DNA of 11,109 nt from Knoxdaviesia capensis (lineage: Eukaryota > Ascomycota > Sordariomycetes > Microascales > Gondwanamycetaceae): the NCBI GenBank assembly GCA_001510575.1, contig LNGK01000004.1:524577-535685 (forward strand), in the 5' to 3' direction. This document shows positions 1-8,577 of the stretch, piece by piece. Made by a program: the position numbers and the translations under genes. The stretch's first letter is position 1; every line of letters starts with the position of its first letter. The notes under the pieces are model-generated. The model was not told the origin of the DNA. It saw only the letters and a program-made list of their open reading frames with translations, and did no database searches.

Positions 1-1
1 A

Positions 2-92
<91 letters not shown>
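1..92. repeat. (AAT)n microsatellite, about 30 uninterrupted units
   Basis: After one leading A, the trinucleotide AAT repeats without interruption to about position 91, then breaks into irregular AT-rich sequence. The array meets the left window edge, so its true length is unknown. It contains no C or G and so offers no RIP target, which may be why it is perfect beside heavily mutated DNA. No gene is associated with it. Confidence 0.97.
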
Positions 93-356
93 TACTTTAT
101 ATACTATTAATATTCTATATTAAAATAAACTCTTAAGAGATACTAAATTTAAAAGCTTATAAGCTTAAGTAATTATAAGCTTTAAGCTATAAAATTAATA
201 GCCTTTCTTATAGAGGAAGGCGTTATTAATATTATACTATCTAATATAGAATTAGATATTAATTAAACTAATAATTATAAAGAAGATAATACTATAGCCC
301 TTTTACTTATTTAGCAATAATAATAATATAGAAACATTTATCTTAGAGATAAAGGA
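93..356. other. AT-rich stretch without a recognisable gene
   Basis: I see no coding frame, RNA or element end here. Two small structures stand out. One is a palindromic cluster of AAGCTT-type words around 152-186. The other is an imperfect inverted repeat at 194-230, whose arms ATTAATAGCCTTTC and AGAGGAAGGCGTTATTAAT could pair around a short loop. Both may be remnants of a mutated repeat. Neither has the features of a known regulatory site. Confidence 0.5.
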
Positions 357-455
357 ACGGTTTAAAAAGGAAGTCTTTTATAAGAGATAAACGGTTTAAC
401 TAGAAGTATTAGTTATAAAGGTAGGTATATTATAAGATTAGAGATCTTCCTTAGT
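357..455 (+). repeat. Direct repeat copy A (99 bp), possible LTR remnant
   Basis: This segment matches 1548-1646 in the same orientation along its whole length. Shared words include GGAAGTCTTTTAT, GGTTTAACTAGAAGTATTAG and GATTAGAGATCTTCCTTAGT. Weaker similarity may continue for about 15 bases to the right. The two copies flank the plus-strand copia remnant, so they could be decayed LTRs of an internally deleted element. I cannot see clean TG...CA termini, so the alternative of two unrelated insertions of one repeat family stays open. Confidence 0.8.
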
Positions 456-872
456 CTCTATTTTATCTTCCTAGCCCCCTTCTTTATAAGAGTAGAGTCG
501 GCCCTCTAAACTAACTCCGATATAAGGGGGAGATAGAGTTTTCTTATAGGTATAGCTAACTATAATCTAGGATATTCCTTAGTTATTATTATAATCCCTT
601 TATAGAGCTTTAACTTAACTCTTAGGTATCTTAAGTTCTAGTTTATTCTTTATATTACTTAGGGTCTCTACTATTACTTAGTACTTTTACTTATATTACT
701 AGTTATAGTATTATATAAGACTTCCCTATAAGTTTACTATAAGCTATATACTTAATAATAAAAATAATAGCTTTAAAAGCTATCGTTCTAATACTCTATA
801 GATATATAGGAAGAGTAAGACCTTTAATAAAAATACGCTCGAAAAGCTCTATATTAAAATTATAAATAAATC
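456..872. other. AT-rich stretch, possibly decayed retroelement sequence, no gene identified
   Basis: Between repeat A and the recognisable copia remnant I find no identifiable domain. A slightly GC-richer island at about 470-540 (C and G runs around 474-480 and 526-531) does not translate into anything known. A short open stretch begins at 727 on the plus strand but meets a TAG within about 25 codons and shows no motif. By position this could be what remains of gag and early protease of the copia fragment that follows, but the sequence does not prove it. Confidence 0.4.
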
Positions 873-1484
873 TAAAAGATTGTCTATTAAATTAAATAAA
901 GTCTTATTCTTAAAGATAATAAGATAGTTAAGTAGGGAAAGGCTTCTATTATTAGACATATCCTTATAAGAGATATTATAGTTAGTTATTAAAATTATAC
1001 CTTTATTATAAAAGACTATTTATATATTTCTAAATTAGGTATTAACCTAATAAGTACTAATAAGCTAGTAGATAAAACAGTAGTTATTCTTAATAACTAT
1101 ATATCTATATATAATAATAAAACTAATAAACTTATAATAACGGGATATAAGAAAAATAACTTATATTATTTACCTTTCGATATTTATAAAAATAATAGCT
1201 CTTCTTCTAATATTACTAATATTTAAATATCAAATACTATAAAAGGAGATAACGTCCTTAATAGCTATATAACATAGTATAGATAACTAAGTAAGGTAAA
1301 TACTAATATAATAAAATAAAATAATATTTAGCTTCTTAAGAATAAATATATATATAAAGAATACCTAAAAGCTTTCCTTAATAATAATATATATTAGAAT
1401 AAAATACCTTTACTAGATATCGAGAATTAGAATTACTTATAACTAAAGCTTAAGTAAGTATATAATATATTTATAAAACTTGAA
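873..1484 (+). pseudogene. RIP-degraded Ty1/copia pol fragment (protease end to start of integrase)
   Basis: With TAA/TAG read as former Gln/Trp codons, this plus-strand frame gives a typical copia stretch. A segment reading FIIKDYLYISKLGINLIST (about 984-1058) matches the conserved LKxVLYVPxLxxNLIS block that ends the copia protease region. It is followed by NKLVDK and, near 1140, ITGYKKNNLYYL, the pre-integrase block. At 1275-1280, TAG TAT stands where the zinc-finger Trp-His is expected. Tyr codons at 1353-1355 and 1362-1364 occupy the C-x2-C positions. After that the match to the integrase core fades. It is a third copia-type sequence, of opposite orientation to the large copies further right and clearly different from them in sequence. 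Gag, RT and RNase H are absent. The fragment lies between direct repeats A and B. Confidence 0.75.
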
Positions 1485-1547
1485 TAATGAGCTAAAAATA
1501 ATAGACTAATATAGAATTTATATATTAAAAACTATAAAACCTATATT

Positions 1548-1646
1548 ACGGGCTTTAAAGGAAGTCTTTTATCATAGATAAAAGGTTTAACTAGAAGTAT
1601 TAGCTAATAAGGTACGTATATTATAAGATTAGAGATCTTCCTTAGT
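1548..1646 (+). repeat. Direct repeat copy B (99 bp), possible LTR remnant
   Basis: Partner of 357-455, same orientation and same length. Differences are scattered and mostly substitutions, for example TCATAGATAAAAGG here against TAAGAGATAAACGG in copy A. It begins shortly after the copia remnant loses recognisable coding sequence. It could be that element's right LTR or a separate insertion. The 1647-1774 stretch to its right is AT-rich with nothing recognisable. Confidence 0.8.
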
Positions 1647-2174
1647 TTCTTTTCTAAGTTCTATTAACTTATAGGAAATTTAGAGTTAATTTAGAGGGAT
1701 CTTATTTATTACTTTATTTTAATATCTCTACTAAAATATCTTGAATATTATTATTTCTATAATAATCACTACTAATCCTTATATTCTAATACTTTTAAGC
1801 TATATACAATATAAAGTATTTGATTTTTAACCCTTATATTAAGCAAGGAATAGGCTTTAGCGATAAGCTTTATTCGTCTTATTTTACTTATATATACCTT
1901 TATAATAACGTTTATTATATCTATAATAGGGGCGCTCCCTAGGCTTTTTCTTAATTTATCTTTTCAGAGTAGCTTATTAGCGAATTAACTTTATATTTTA
2001 TAGTCATACTTAATACGTTTATATTTATATTTAGTTTTAAAAATTTTCAATTCTAGATTTTAAGGTTCTTAGAAAAACTTCTTACTTTTTCTTAAAAGGG
2101 CTTATTATCGTTTCTAATTTAACTCTATTCTTAATCTTATTTCTAAGGCTTTTAAGAAGTTAGCTAGATATCTT

Positions 2175-2330
2175 TTTAAAACTCTCTACTAATATAAGTT
2201 CTCTTCCTAAGTCGTAAACTATTACTCTTTCTAAGGCTTATTCTTAATAAGAACTTACTTATTAGTTTATTTGCTAGTTTAAAATATTATTTCTATAATA
2301 CTAGCTATAATATCTTTTACTTTCTAAGCT
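2175..2330 (-). other. Degraded chromodomain at the C-terminus of the gypsy integrase
   Basis: The frame reads VLIK followed some residues later by T, TAG, EENL and RVLKRY. This matches the order YLVKWKGY...TWEPxENLxxAxxxLxxY of chromovirus chromodomains. The TAG at 2207-2209 occupies the conserved Trp of TWE. The chromodomain guides insertion to modified histones in intact elements, which fits an element lying in heterochromatin-like DNA. The middle part, including the first aromatic residues, is too changed to align residue by residue. Confidence 0.6.
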
Positions 2331-3616
2331 TAAATAATATACTTTCTTTAATTAACTAAATAACACTATAAACTCTCTAATTTCTCTCAAGGACCTTCTC
2401 GTTTCTAGTTCTTTTATTTTGCTTCTACATAGTTATTTTCTAGAATTACGATATTAGCTTATTTCTAAGAAGGTATTAAAGAATTACTTAAATATTAACT
2501 TAAGCTTTTATATCTTTTTATATACTTTACTATAAGTTAGTAAGCTAGTAATATTATTAATAACTATATATATTATAATTAAGAGGGAGCTTTTTTCTTT
2601 AATAGATATTTATCTAAAGTATTCTTTCTATATAAAGGTTTATTATTAACGTTAGATTCTTTCTTAGTACGTAGATTTACCTAAGTTTTTTAATTTTCTT
2701 TTCTTAGTTTATACTAGATTAACTAAGTTATAAGCTAACTTAGTTACTTTTATAGCTTTGATATAAGCCTAGATTAATTATCTTAAGACTCTTTTAAGTA
2801 ATATATATACTTATCTACCTAAGCATATATAAGTATCTTTTTTATTCATCTTATTTCTTATATTTATATTGAGTAGTTTCAGTATATTTTCTTGATTTCT
2901 ATTAAGTATTCTTTAGATTATCTTCTAGTTCCTATATATTATTTTTAATAGGCTATCTCTTCTATTTAACTAGATAAAATAGGTTATTATCTTATATTTG
3001 TATATTAATATTATATTTTTCTTTTCTTTTTTAAACTCCTTTAGTTCAAAGAAAGTTATCTAAGAGAGTTCTCTATACTAGGGATTTAATAACGTAGCTA
3101 AGAGAGTATTATATATTTATATATGTTTATATATATTTTCTAATTTTTTTCTTATTTTATAACATATATTACTATAATCTTTATATCGTCTATTAGATAT
3201 CGACGAGTTTCTTAATTCTTTCCTTTACTTTTATAACTATCCCTAAAAACTCTACGTATTCTATAAACTATAGATAGTATCTATATAAGGTTTTAAATAG
3301 TATAACTCTTAAAATCTAATCTATATAGTAGTTCTTAATAGATCCTATATCTCTAAGGAATCTTAGCTAAGAGTATAGGTCTCTTATAATAGGCTCTTAG
3401 ATAAGTTTTTAATTCTTAGTTAATTCTTTTTATAAAGCTACCTATCTATAAGTAGTATATAGTTACTATAATTACGTTATATCCTTACTATATTAAAGTA
3501 TTAAATATATTTAGTAAGCTTATAATAAAATCTATTAAGATTTCTTAAAGTATATTTAGTTAGGGAAATAGTATTATTTAATTATATAGTTTATATCTAG
3601 GTTTCTTTATATTTTA

Positions 3617-3739
3617 ATACTTTATATAACTTCATACGTACTTAGTTATATCTTTTAAGATACCTTTCTAATAGAACTTTCTTATTATTAACTTAATAGT
3701 CTTCTTTTCTCTTATATACTAAGTATATAGGTTTTTATA
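3617..3739 (-). other. Gypsy integrase HHCC zinc finger with all four ligands changed to Tyr
   Basis: In frame with the surrounding pol, Tyr codons sit at 3737-3739, 3716-3718, 3626-3628 and 3617-3619, with spacing x6, x29 and x2. That is the gypsy H-x6-H-x29-C-x2-C pattern. The sequence between includes TIKLIIRKFY followed by TAG (former Trp) and KDITKYV, as in the family's RRKFYWPxMRKDIxxYV block. CAT/CAC-to-TAT/TAC and TGT/TGC-to-TAT/TAC are exactly the changes RIP makes, so ancestral His and Cys are inferred with good support. Confidence 0.85.
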
Positions 3740-4498
3740 GTATTATTTTATAATTTCTATTTTTAAAAGTAGTATATCTAGGATATATAGTCTTACTTTT
3801 TAATAGAGTATACCTTTTATATCTTTTAAGTATTCTTTTATTAGTTTTATTTTATAGCTTAGTACTTTAAATTCAATATCTATTGTTCTTAAATTCTTTT
3901 ATAAAGTTTCTTAATTAACGAAATAAAGACTTCTTATTTATTCAATAGTTTTCTCAAATATAAGCTATTTTAAATATAATTCTATTACTCAGTTATTTTC
4001 TATTGAAGAAGCTTTATTTTAAAGGTCTTCTCTGTAATATTAATAATATTAGAACTTTATTAGGTTATAATCTAATCTATATAGTAACTATCTTTATAGT
4101 AGTAACTTTTCTTTTCTCAATTATAGCTTTTTTTATATCTTATATTCTTTTATTTTTTACGTTTCATTCCCCCCCTTGATTGTTAGATAAAACGCTAGAC
4201 TTCCTTATTAAAGGACTTTTAAAGTATTTAAAGTATCTAATATAGGGATTTCTTACTTTAGATAGTCTAACTTTCTTAATAATATATCTACTAAGTTCTA
4301 TAAGTTTAATTAATACTTAATACTAAAATGGAATTCTTAAAAATCTATTAGTTATTTAGCTAAGTAGCCTTTAAGATCTTATATAAATAATTTTATAATA
4401 TATTTTAATATTATATAGTTAATTAAGATTTTAAATAATTTTAGTAAGGTCTATAGTAAATATACTTAATATTTTATATTATCTATAGTTACTTATAT

Positions 4499-4842
4499 TA
4501 TTAGAAATACAGGAAAGGCGGTTAGAATTAGAAGTATAACTTTATAGTTAATACTATTTATAAAGGTAGGGGGTAAAAAATAAGATAAGTAGTTAATAGC
4601 TATGAAATACTATACTAGAATAGATAGGGGGAAATCTTCCTTCTTATCCCCTATGGGATCTAGGCTTCCTCCCGTCTAGATCCCTAATGCCTTCTAAGGC
4701 TTCCCTTCCTATACTAGGCTCTTCGTAAATCTATATTATATCTATTATTATTCCCTAGGCTATTTATCGTAGCCTTATTCTTTATTATAAACTTCTAGCT
4801 ATATAAAGGATAATATAATATTAATTAATCTAATATTTAATA
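4499..4842 (-). repeat. 3' LTR of copia copy 1
   Basis: 344 bp, a near-complete match to 5871-6213. On the plus strand it starts TATTAGAAATACAG, where copy 2 has TGTTCGAAATACAG, and ends TTTAATA. The terminal TG is therefore already lost to TA. Nearly all TG sites still present in the copy 2 LTR read TA here, for example CTAGATCCCTAATGCC at 4677-4692 against CTGGATCCCTGATGCC. One small indel lies near 4605. The matched length and the adjacent polypurine tract define its inner border. Confidence 0.92.
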
Positions 4843-4851
4843 CCCCTTCTT
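4843..4851 (-). promoter_or_regulatory. Polypurine tract (plus-strand DNA primer site) of copy 1
   Basis: On the sense strand the bases are AAGAAGGGG, immediately before the LTR start TATTAA (formerly TGTTAA). Purine tracts in this position prime second-strand synthesis during reverse transcription of LTR retrotransposons. The tract is identical in copy 2. Lacking CA, it was not a RIP target on this strand. Confidence 0.85.
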
Positions 4852-5865
4852 AGTCGGAACGTTATATACTAGTAGTCCCGCGTACCTCTTAAATAGCACT
4901 CTCCCTAATAGCTTAGTTAGTATATCCGCTAATTATTCTACCGTAGGTACGTATTATACTCTAATATTAAGTTCCTATACTCGGTCGATAGTAGAGTAAA
5001 GAGGCGTGCTAACGTATTTTAGGTTTAGATAGTAAGTAGGTTTCGTAACGGCGGTAATAGTAGCGGTATTATCCTCCTAGAGGACGATATTCCTAATATA
5101 AAAGTTAAGCTTAGTTAGTAAATATTAAAGCTATACTAGGTAATATATAGTCTCTCGTAGCGCGTAGATCTTAGCTTTAGCGGAAGAGTCGGTAGTCCGC
5201 CTCTACTATTTACTATACTAGCTAATAGGGTTATTATTAAATATAATAACGTAGCTAGTAGTTAATTTAAATTCGGCGTCTTCGGTATTACCGTATAAGG
5301 TATCGGCCTAGGCGTTTAGTATCTAATCTTATACTATAGGACTCTATCGGTAGGTAATCCCCTTCTAAGCGTATCTAGTAAGGTACCGTAGTATACGCTT
5401 TAGACCTTTAGCGTATATAATTCGTAGGTCGTAAGAGAAGCGTACGTACTAATATATAGCGTAGGCTACGTTAGGTCGGGTCTTTTCTATAAGGTATAAG
5501 AGCTTTCCTATTATTTAATAATATAAGCCTTAATTAGTAAGTTATATATCTTTATACTCGGGAGGTAAAAAGGTAACTAGCTTTATTAGCGTAGTTACGG
5601 TTTAGTAATTTAAAAGCTAGAACTCCTCTAATATATCTCTAATATAGGTATCCTAGCTAATTAAGATACTATCGTTCTCGATCTTAATAGCTATTCCTAA
5701 GAGCTATTTAGGCTCTCCCTAGTATTTAGAGATTAGGATACTTACTAGGTCTTTCTCGAATTAATCGGCTATAGATTTATTAGGGGAAAGGATTAGTAGG
5801 TTATCGATATAAAAAGAGATAACTACTCGGGTCTAGGGGTTATAGTAGGTTACGTTATTAACCTA

Positions 5866-5870
5866 TAAAG
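5866..5870. other. Insertion junction of copy 2 into copy 1 (candidate target-site duplication TAAAG)
   Basis: Copy 1 reads ...CCTATAAAG and then TGTTCGAAAT of the copy 2 LTR. The uninterrupted equivalent in copy 2 near 7232-7243 reads GCTTATAAAAGCTT. Copia elements usually duplicate 5 bp, so TAAAG is the candidate. The second half should flank the 5' LTR of copy 2 outside the window. Confidence 0.7.
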
Positions 5871-6213
5871 TGTTCGAAATACAGGAAAGGCGGTTAGAAT
5901 TAGAAGCGTAACTTTATAGTTAATACTATTCATAAAGGTAGGGGGTAAAAAATAAGATGAGTAGTTGATGGCTATGAATACTAAGCTAGAATGGATGGGG
6001 GAAAAGCTTCCTTCTTATCCCCTATGGGATCTAGGCTTCCTCCTGTCTGGATCCCTGATGCCTTCTAAGGCTTCCCTTCCTATACTAGGCTCTTCGTAAT
6101 TCTATATTATATCTATTATTATTCCCTAGGCTATTTATCGTAGCCTTATTCTTTATTATAAACTTCCGGCTATATAAAGGATAATATAATATAAATTAAT
6201 CTAATATTTAATA
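5871..6213 (-). repeat. 3' LTR of copia copy 2
   Basis: 343 bp. On the plus strand it starts TGTTCGAAATACAG and ends CTAATATTTAATA, i.e. TGTT...AACA termini with the final CA changed to TA. It keeps TG sites (5958-6000, 6041-6060) that are TA in copy 1. A TATATAAAGG word at 6171-6180 is also present in copy 1 (4800-4809). It has TATA-box form in the plus orientation, i.e. antisense to the element, so its promoter role is doubtful. Confidence 0.93.
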
Positions 6214-6222
6214 CCCCTTCTT
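6214..6222 (-). promoter_or_regulatory. Polypurine tract of copy 2
   Basis: Sense-strand AAGAAGGGG directly abutting the LTR, identical to copy 1. It also encodes Lys-Lys-Gly near the end of the gag-pol frame, so coding sequence, primer site and LTR overlap. Confidence 0.87.
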
Positions 6223-6282
6223 AGCCGGAACGTTATATACTAATAGTCCCGCGTGCCTCTTAAATAATACTCTTCCTAATAG

Positions 6283-6681
6283 CTTAGTTAGTATATCCGC
6301 TAATTATTCTACCGTAGGCACGTATTATACTCTAATATTAAGTTCCCGTACTCGGTCGATAGTAGAGTAAAGAGGCGTACTAACGTGTTTTAGGTTTAGA
6401 CGGTAAGTAGGTTTCGTAATAGCGGTAATAGTAGCGGTATTATCCTCCTAGAGGATAATATTCCTAATATAAAAGTTAAGCTTAGTTAGTAAATATTAAA
6501 GCTATACTAGGTAGTATATAGTCTCTCGTAGCGTATAGATCTTAGCTTTAGTAGAAGAGTTAATAGTCTACCTCTACCGTTTACTATACTAGCTAATAGG
6601 GTTATTATTAAGTATAATAACGTAGCTAGTAGTTAATTTAAATTCGGTATCTTCGGTATTACTATACGAGGTATTAGCCTA
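6283..6681 (-). other. RNase H domain of copy 2
   Basis: At 6667-6681 the frame reads stop-A-N-T-S, a RIP version of the W-A-D-A-S box that carries a catalytic Asp (GAT/GAC to AAT). It is followed by TEDTEFKLTTSYVI and, further on, NNNPIS-stop-YSKR, the GYxxxLNGxPISWxSKRQ block of fungal copia RNase H. The domain ends in RELNIRV, YVPTVE and LADILTK (6283-6303). The stops replace Trp and Gln. In the intact family this domain degrades the RNA of the RNA-DNA hybrid. Confidence 0.9.
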
Positions 6682-7170
6682 GGCGTTTAGTATCTAATCT
6701 TATACCGTAGGACTCCGTTAGTAGGTAATCCCCTTCTAAGCGTATCTAGTAAGGTACTATAGTATACGCTTTAGACCTTTAGCGTATATGATTCGTAGGT
6801 CGTAAGAGAAGCGCGCGTGCTAATATATAGCGTAGGCCACGTTAGGTCGGGTCTTTCCTATAAGGTATAAGAGCTTTCCTATTATTCGATAATATAAGCC
6901 TTAATCGGTAGGTTATATATCTTTATACTTAGGGGGTAAAAAGGTAACTAGCTTTATTAGCGTAGTTACGGTTTAGTAATTTAAAAGCTAGAACTCCTCT
7001 AGTATATCTCTAATATAGGTATCCTAGCTTATTAAGATACTATCGTTCTCGATCTTAATAGCTATTCCTAAGAGCTATTCGGGCTCTCCTTAGTACTTAG
7101 AGATTAGGATACTTACTAGGTCTTTCTCGAATTAATCGGCTATAGATTTATTAAGGGAAAGGATTAGTAG

Positions 7171-7182
7171 GTCGTTAACGTA
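7171..7182 (-). other. RT active-site box, YVDD mutated to YVND
   Basis: Codons TAC GTT AAC GAC followed by CTA CTA ATC give Y-V-N-D-L-L-I. Copia RT requires the first Asp of YVDD for metal binding. GAC-to-AAC is a RIP-type G-to-A change. The other catalytic Asp, in the block IDVVFTYL (7474-7476), is unchanged. Confidence 0.92.
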
Positions 7183-8007
7183 AGAAGAGATAACTACTCG
7201 GGTCTAGGGGTTATAGTAGGTTACGTCGTTAGCTTATAAAAGCTTAAATCCGATTATTACGAGTACCTCTCGGAGGCGAATTTACTATTATCTTCCTAAC
7301 TACTTTAGTTTATATAGTAGTTTTAATAGAATAAAATACTATTAAGTGCTTCCTAACTTCTATCCGACCTTTAGGGCCTCCTCGGGATATTTATCTAGGT
7401 ACTTACGTATTATAGGCTTAGGGATAATATAGATCGTTTCCTTAAGCTCTCCTTATAAGTAAGTAAAGACTACGTCTATCTATTATAAGGTAGCTCTCGT
7501 CTTAACTACGAGGGCTAATAGGATCCTCTACGTATCTAGGGTCGCGGTCGATACGAATATTTCGTAGAAGTTAACGCCTTCTCGTTATTAAAAGCCTCGA
7601 GCATACTATCTTACTTTCTTCTTAGTTTCGTTACCTTCCGCGTTAGTCTTCTATTAAAAGGCGAGCTTCGTAGTAATCGGTTTCTTTAAAGGTTTTCCCT
7701 ATATTACCTTAAAAGTCTTTATCTTAATAACCTTCTGAAATTTAGTCCTAATAGCTTCCGTCTAGGTTCCTATAGCTTTCTAATCTCGCTAAGGGTTACG
7801 CTTTAATACTTCGTTAGTATTACGTAGGTAGATTAAATTAGATACTATTATAAAAGTGCTTCCCGGTAGTTAGTTACTAGCTAATTCGTTAAGGTCTTCG
7901 AGTTTATTTAGTCTCGAGCGGCTCTCGTTAGTAATAAGAGGATTCGTAGTCGTAACTTCCTCGTCGTCTAATAAGTTCTACGTATTAAACGGTTCTAATA
8001 TAGCCGT

Positions 8008-8063
8008 TAGCTCCGATACCCTAGATAGCTCTAGTATACTAGATAGCTCCGATACGCTAGATA
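8008..8063. repeat. Short tandem repeat in the integrase-RT linker
   Basis: TAGCTCCGATACCCTAGATA (8008-8027) and TAGCTCCGATACGCTAGATA (8044-8063) differ at one base and are 36 bp apart. The word CTAGATAGCT also recurs at 8021 and 8039, suggesting an 18-bp subunit. In the sense frame this encodes S-x-V-S-E-L-S-x-I-L-E-L repeats of a Ser/Glu-rich linker. The period is a multiple of three, so the frame is kept. Confidence 0.8.
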
Positions 8064-8577
8064 TCCCCTTCTTAGGGATACTACTACTAGTAGTAGCGCT
8101 AGCTTTCGACTAGCGTAACGTTCCTAGAGGGTAAGATCGAACGTACTTTCTATATAAAAGCTTATAGATACGTTCCTAAAACCGGATATCCTTAGTAATA
8201 TATACCTATCCGAATTCTAGAATCTATACTCTATAAAGATAGCGGCCTTAGTATCTAACTAGGATACCTTCTACGCCTATAGGTGCTAGCTTAGTATTCT
8301 AGCTATCGAATTTAGCGCTTAATATCTTCTATTACTAGAGGGGGTTTATATATACGATATATTTAGAACTTAGTATTCGAAGGTATAATATATTAACCTT
8401 CTCGTATATCCCGTAAGCCTTCTAAAAAGCGCCGATTAGCGTATTAAAGCTCCTAGAGATAACCGTCTAATTAAGTATATAGACTACCGCGGTTATAATC
8501 TTATCCTATAGCTCTAGCGGGATACTCTCGGTAATAACGGTTACTTTAGTCTTCTATAAGACGTAGCGGATACTACG

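Larger units (their letters stand above)
1775..4498 (-). pseudogene. RIP-degraded Ty3/gypsy chromovirus pol, 3' part (RNase H to chromodomain)
   Basis: Read on the minus strand with RIP stops bridged, one frame runs from about 4420 to 1775 without an indel. In sense order it shows: RNase H with Asn-Tyr at 4415-4420 where ILTDH is expected; its tail FHFSIKY (4313-4333) and a degraded SRRPDY-like end (4262-4276); a spacer; GILY (about 3803-3814), which precedes the zinc finger in this family; the HHCC finger (3617-3739); a PRHKPYG-like linker; the integrase core with its first Asp at 3530-3532; a GPY/F-like NLRTKKES (2654-2677); and a chromodomain (about 2175-2330). A Gln/Lys-rich tail of about 130 codons follows. 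The second Asp and the Glu of the core could not be aligned with confidence. Above 4440 the frame seems to shift once. RT, protease and Gag are missing because copia copy 1 begins at 4499. The 3' LTR was not resolved. Confidence 0.85.
4499..5870 (-). mobile_element. Ty1/copia retrotransposon copy 1, 3' end only, interrupted by copy 2
   Basis: Sense strand is minus. The segment contains a 344-bp 3' LTR (4499-4842), the polypurine tract (4843-4851) and the last about 340 codons of pol. It aligns from end to end with 5871-7250 of copy 2 with almost no indels. It stops in the middle of RT at 5870, exactly where copy 2's LTR begins with TGTT. The left end falls inside gypsy RNase H, so copy 1 itself appears to have inserted there. 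Its target-site duplication would be 4494-4498 (TATAT, also possible by chance). The matching side would lie beyond the window. Confidence 0.9.
4837..5870 (-). pseudogene. Copia copy 1 pol fragment: RT end and RNase H
   Basis: The frame begins at the 5870 junction. The RT catalytic box reads YIDN followed by LLI at 5800-5811, so the second Asp of YVDD has become Asn and Val has become Ile. The RNase H region with its KRQ-type block and the C-terminal LADILTK-type block then follow as in copy 2. The frame ends in GY-stop (TAA at 4837-4839), with the stop inside the LTR. Several CpG-rich words survive here that are lost in copy 2, such as 5181-5200. The N-terminal nine tenths of the ancestral polyprotein lie elsewhere, presumably right of copy 2. 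The fragment cannot be functional. Confidence 0.9.

Noticed and set aside
1..92. CRISPR-like array
   Set aside because: It is a simple trinucleotide repeat with no spacers.
1921..1945. TATTATAG next to a GC-rich GGGGCGCTCCC as a possible gypsy 3' LTR boundary
   Set aside because: The GC-rich word is not a purine tract, the pol frame reads through it, and no matching LTR partner is visible.
3176..3200. Minus-strand YLIDDI resembling an RT YxDD box
   Set aside because: It lies downstream of the integrase start in gypsy pol and lacks surrounding RT motifs, so it is a coincidental match.
2400..3200. A separate novel Gln-rich coiled-coil gene
   Set aside because: It is in the same frame as the HHCC finger and chromodomain, and the Gln richness comes from reading RIP stops as Gln. 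It is better explained as the gypsy integrase C-terminal part.
4169..4200. C7 run followed by TGTTAGATAAAACG, resembling a polypurine tract plus LTR start
   Set aside because: The stretch reads in frame with the gypsy RNase H-integrase spacer on both sides (Lys-Gly-Gly at the run), and no second copy of a TGTTAGATAAAACG-type LTR is found in the window.
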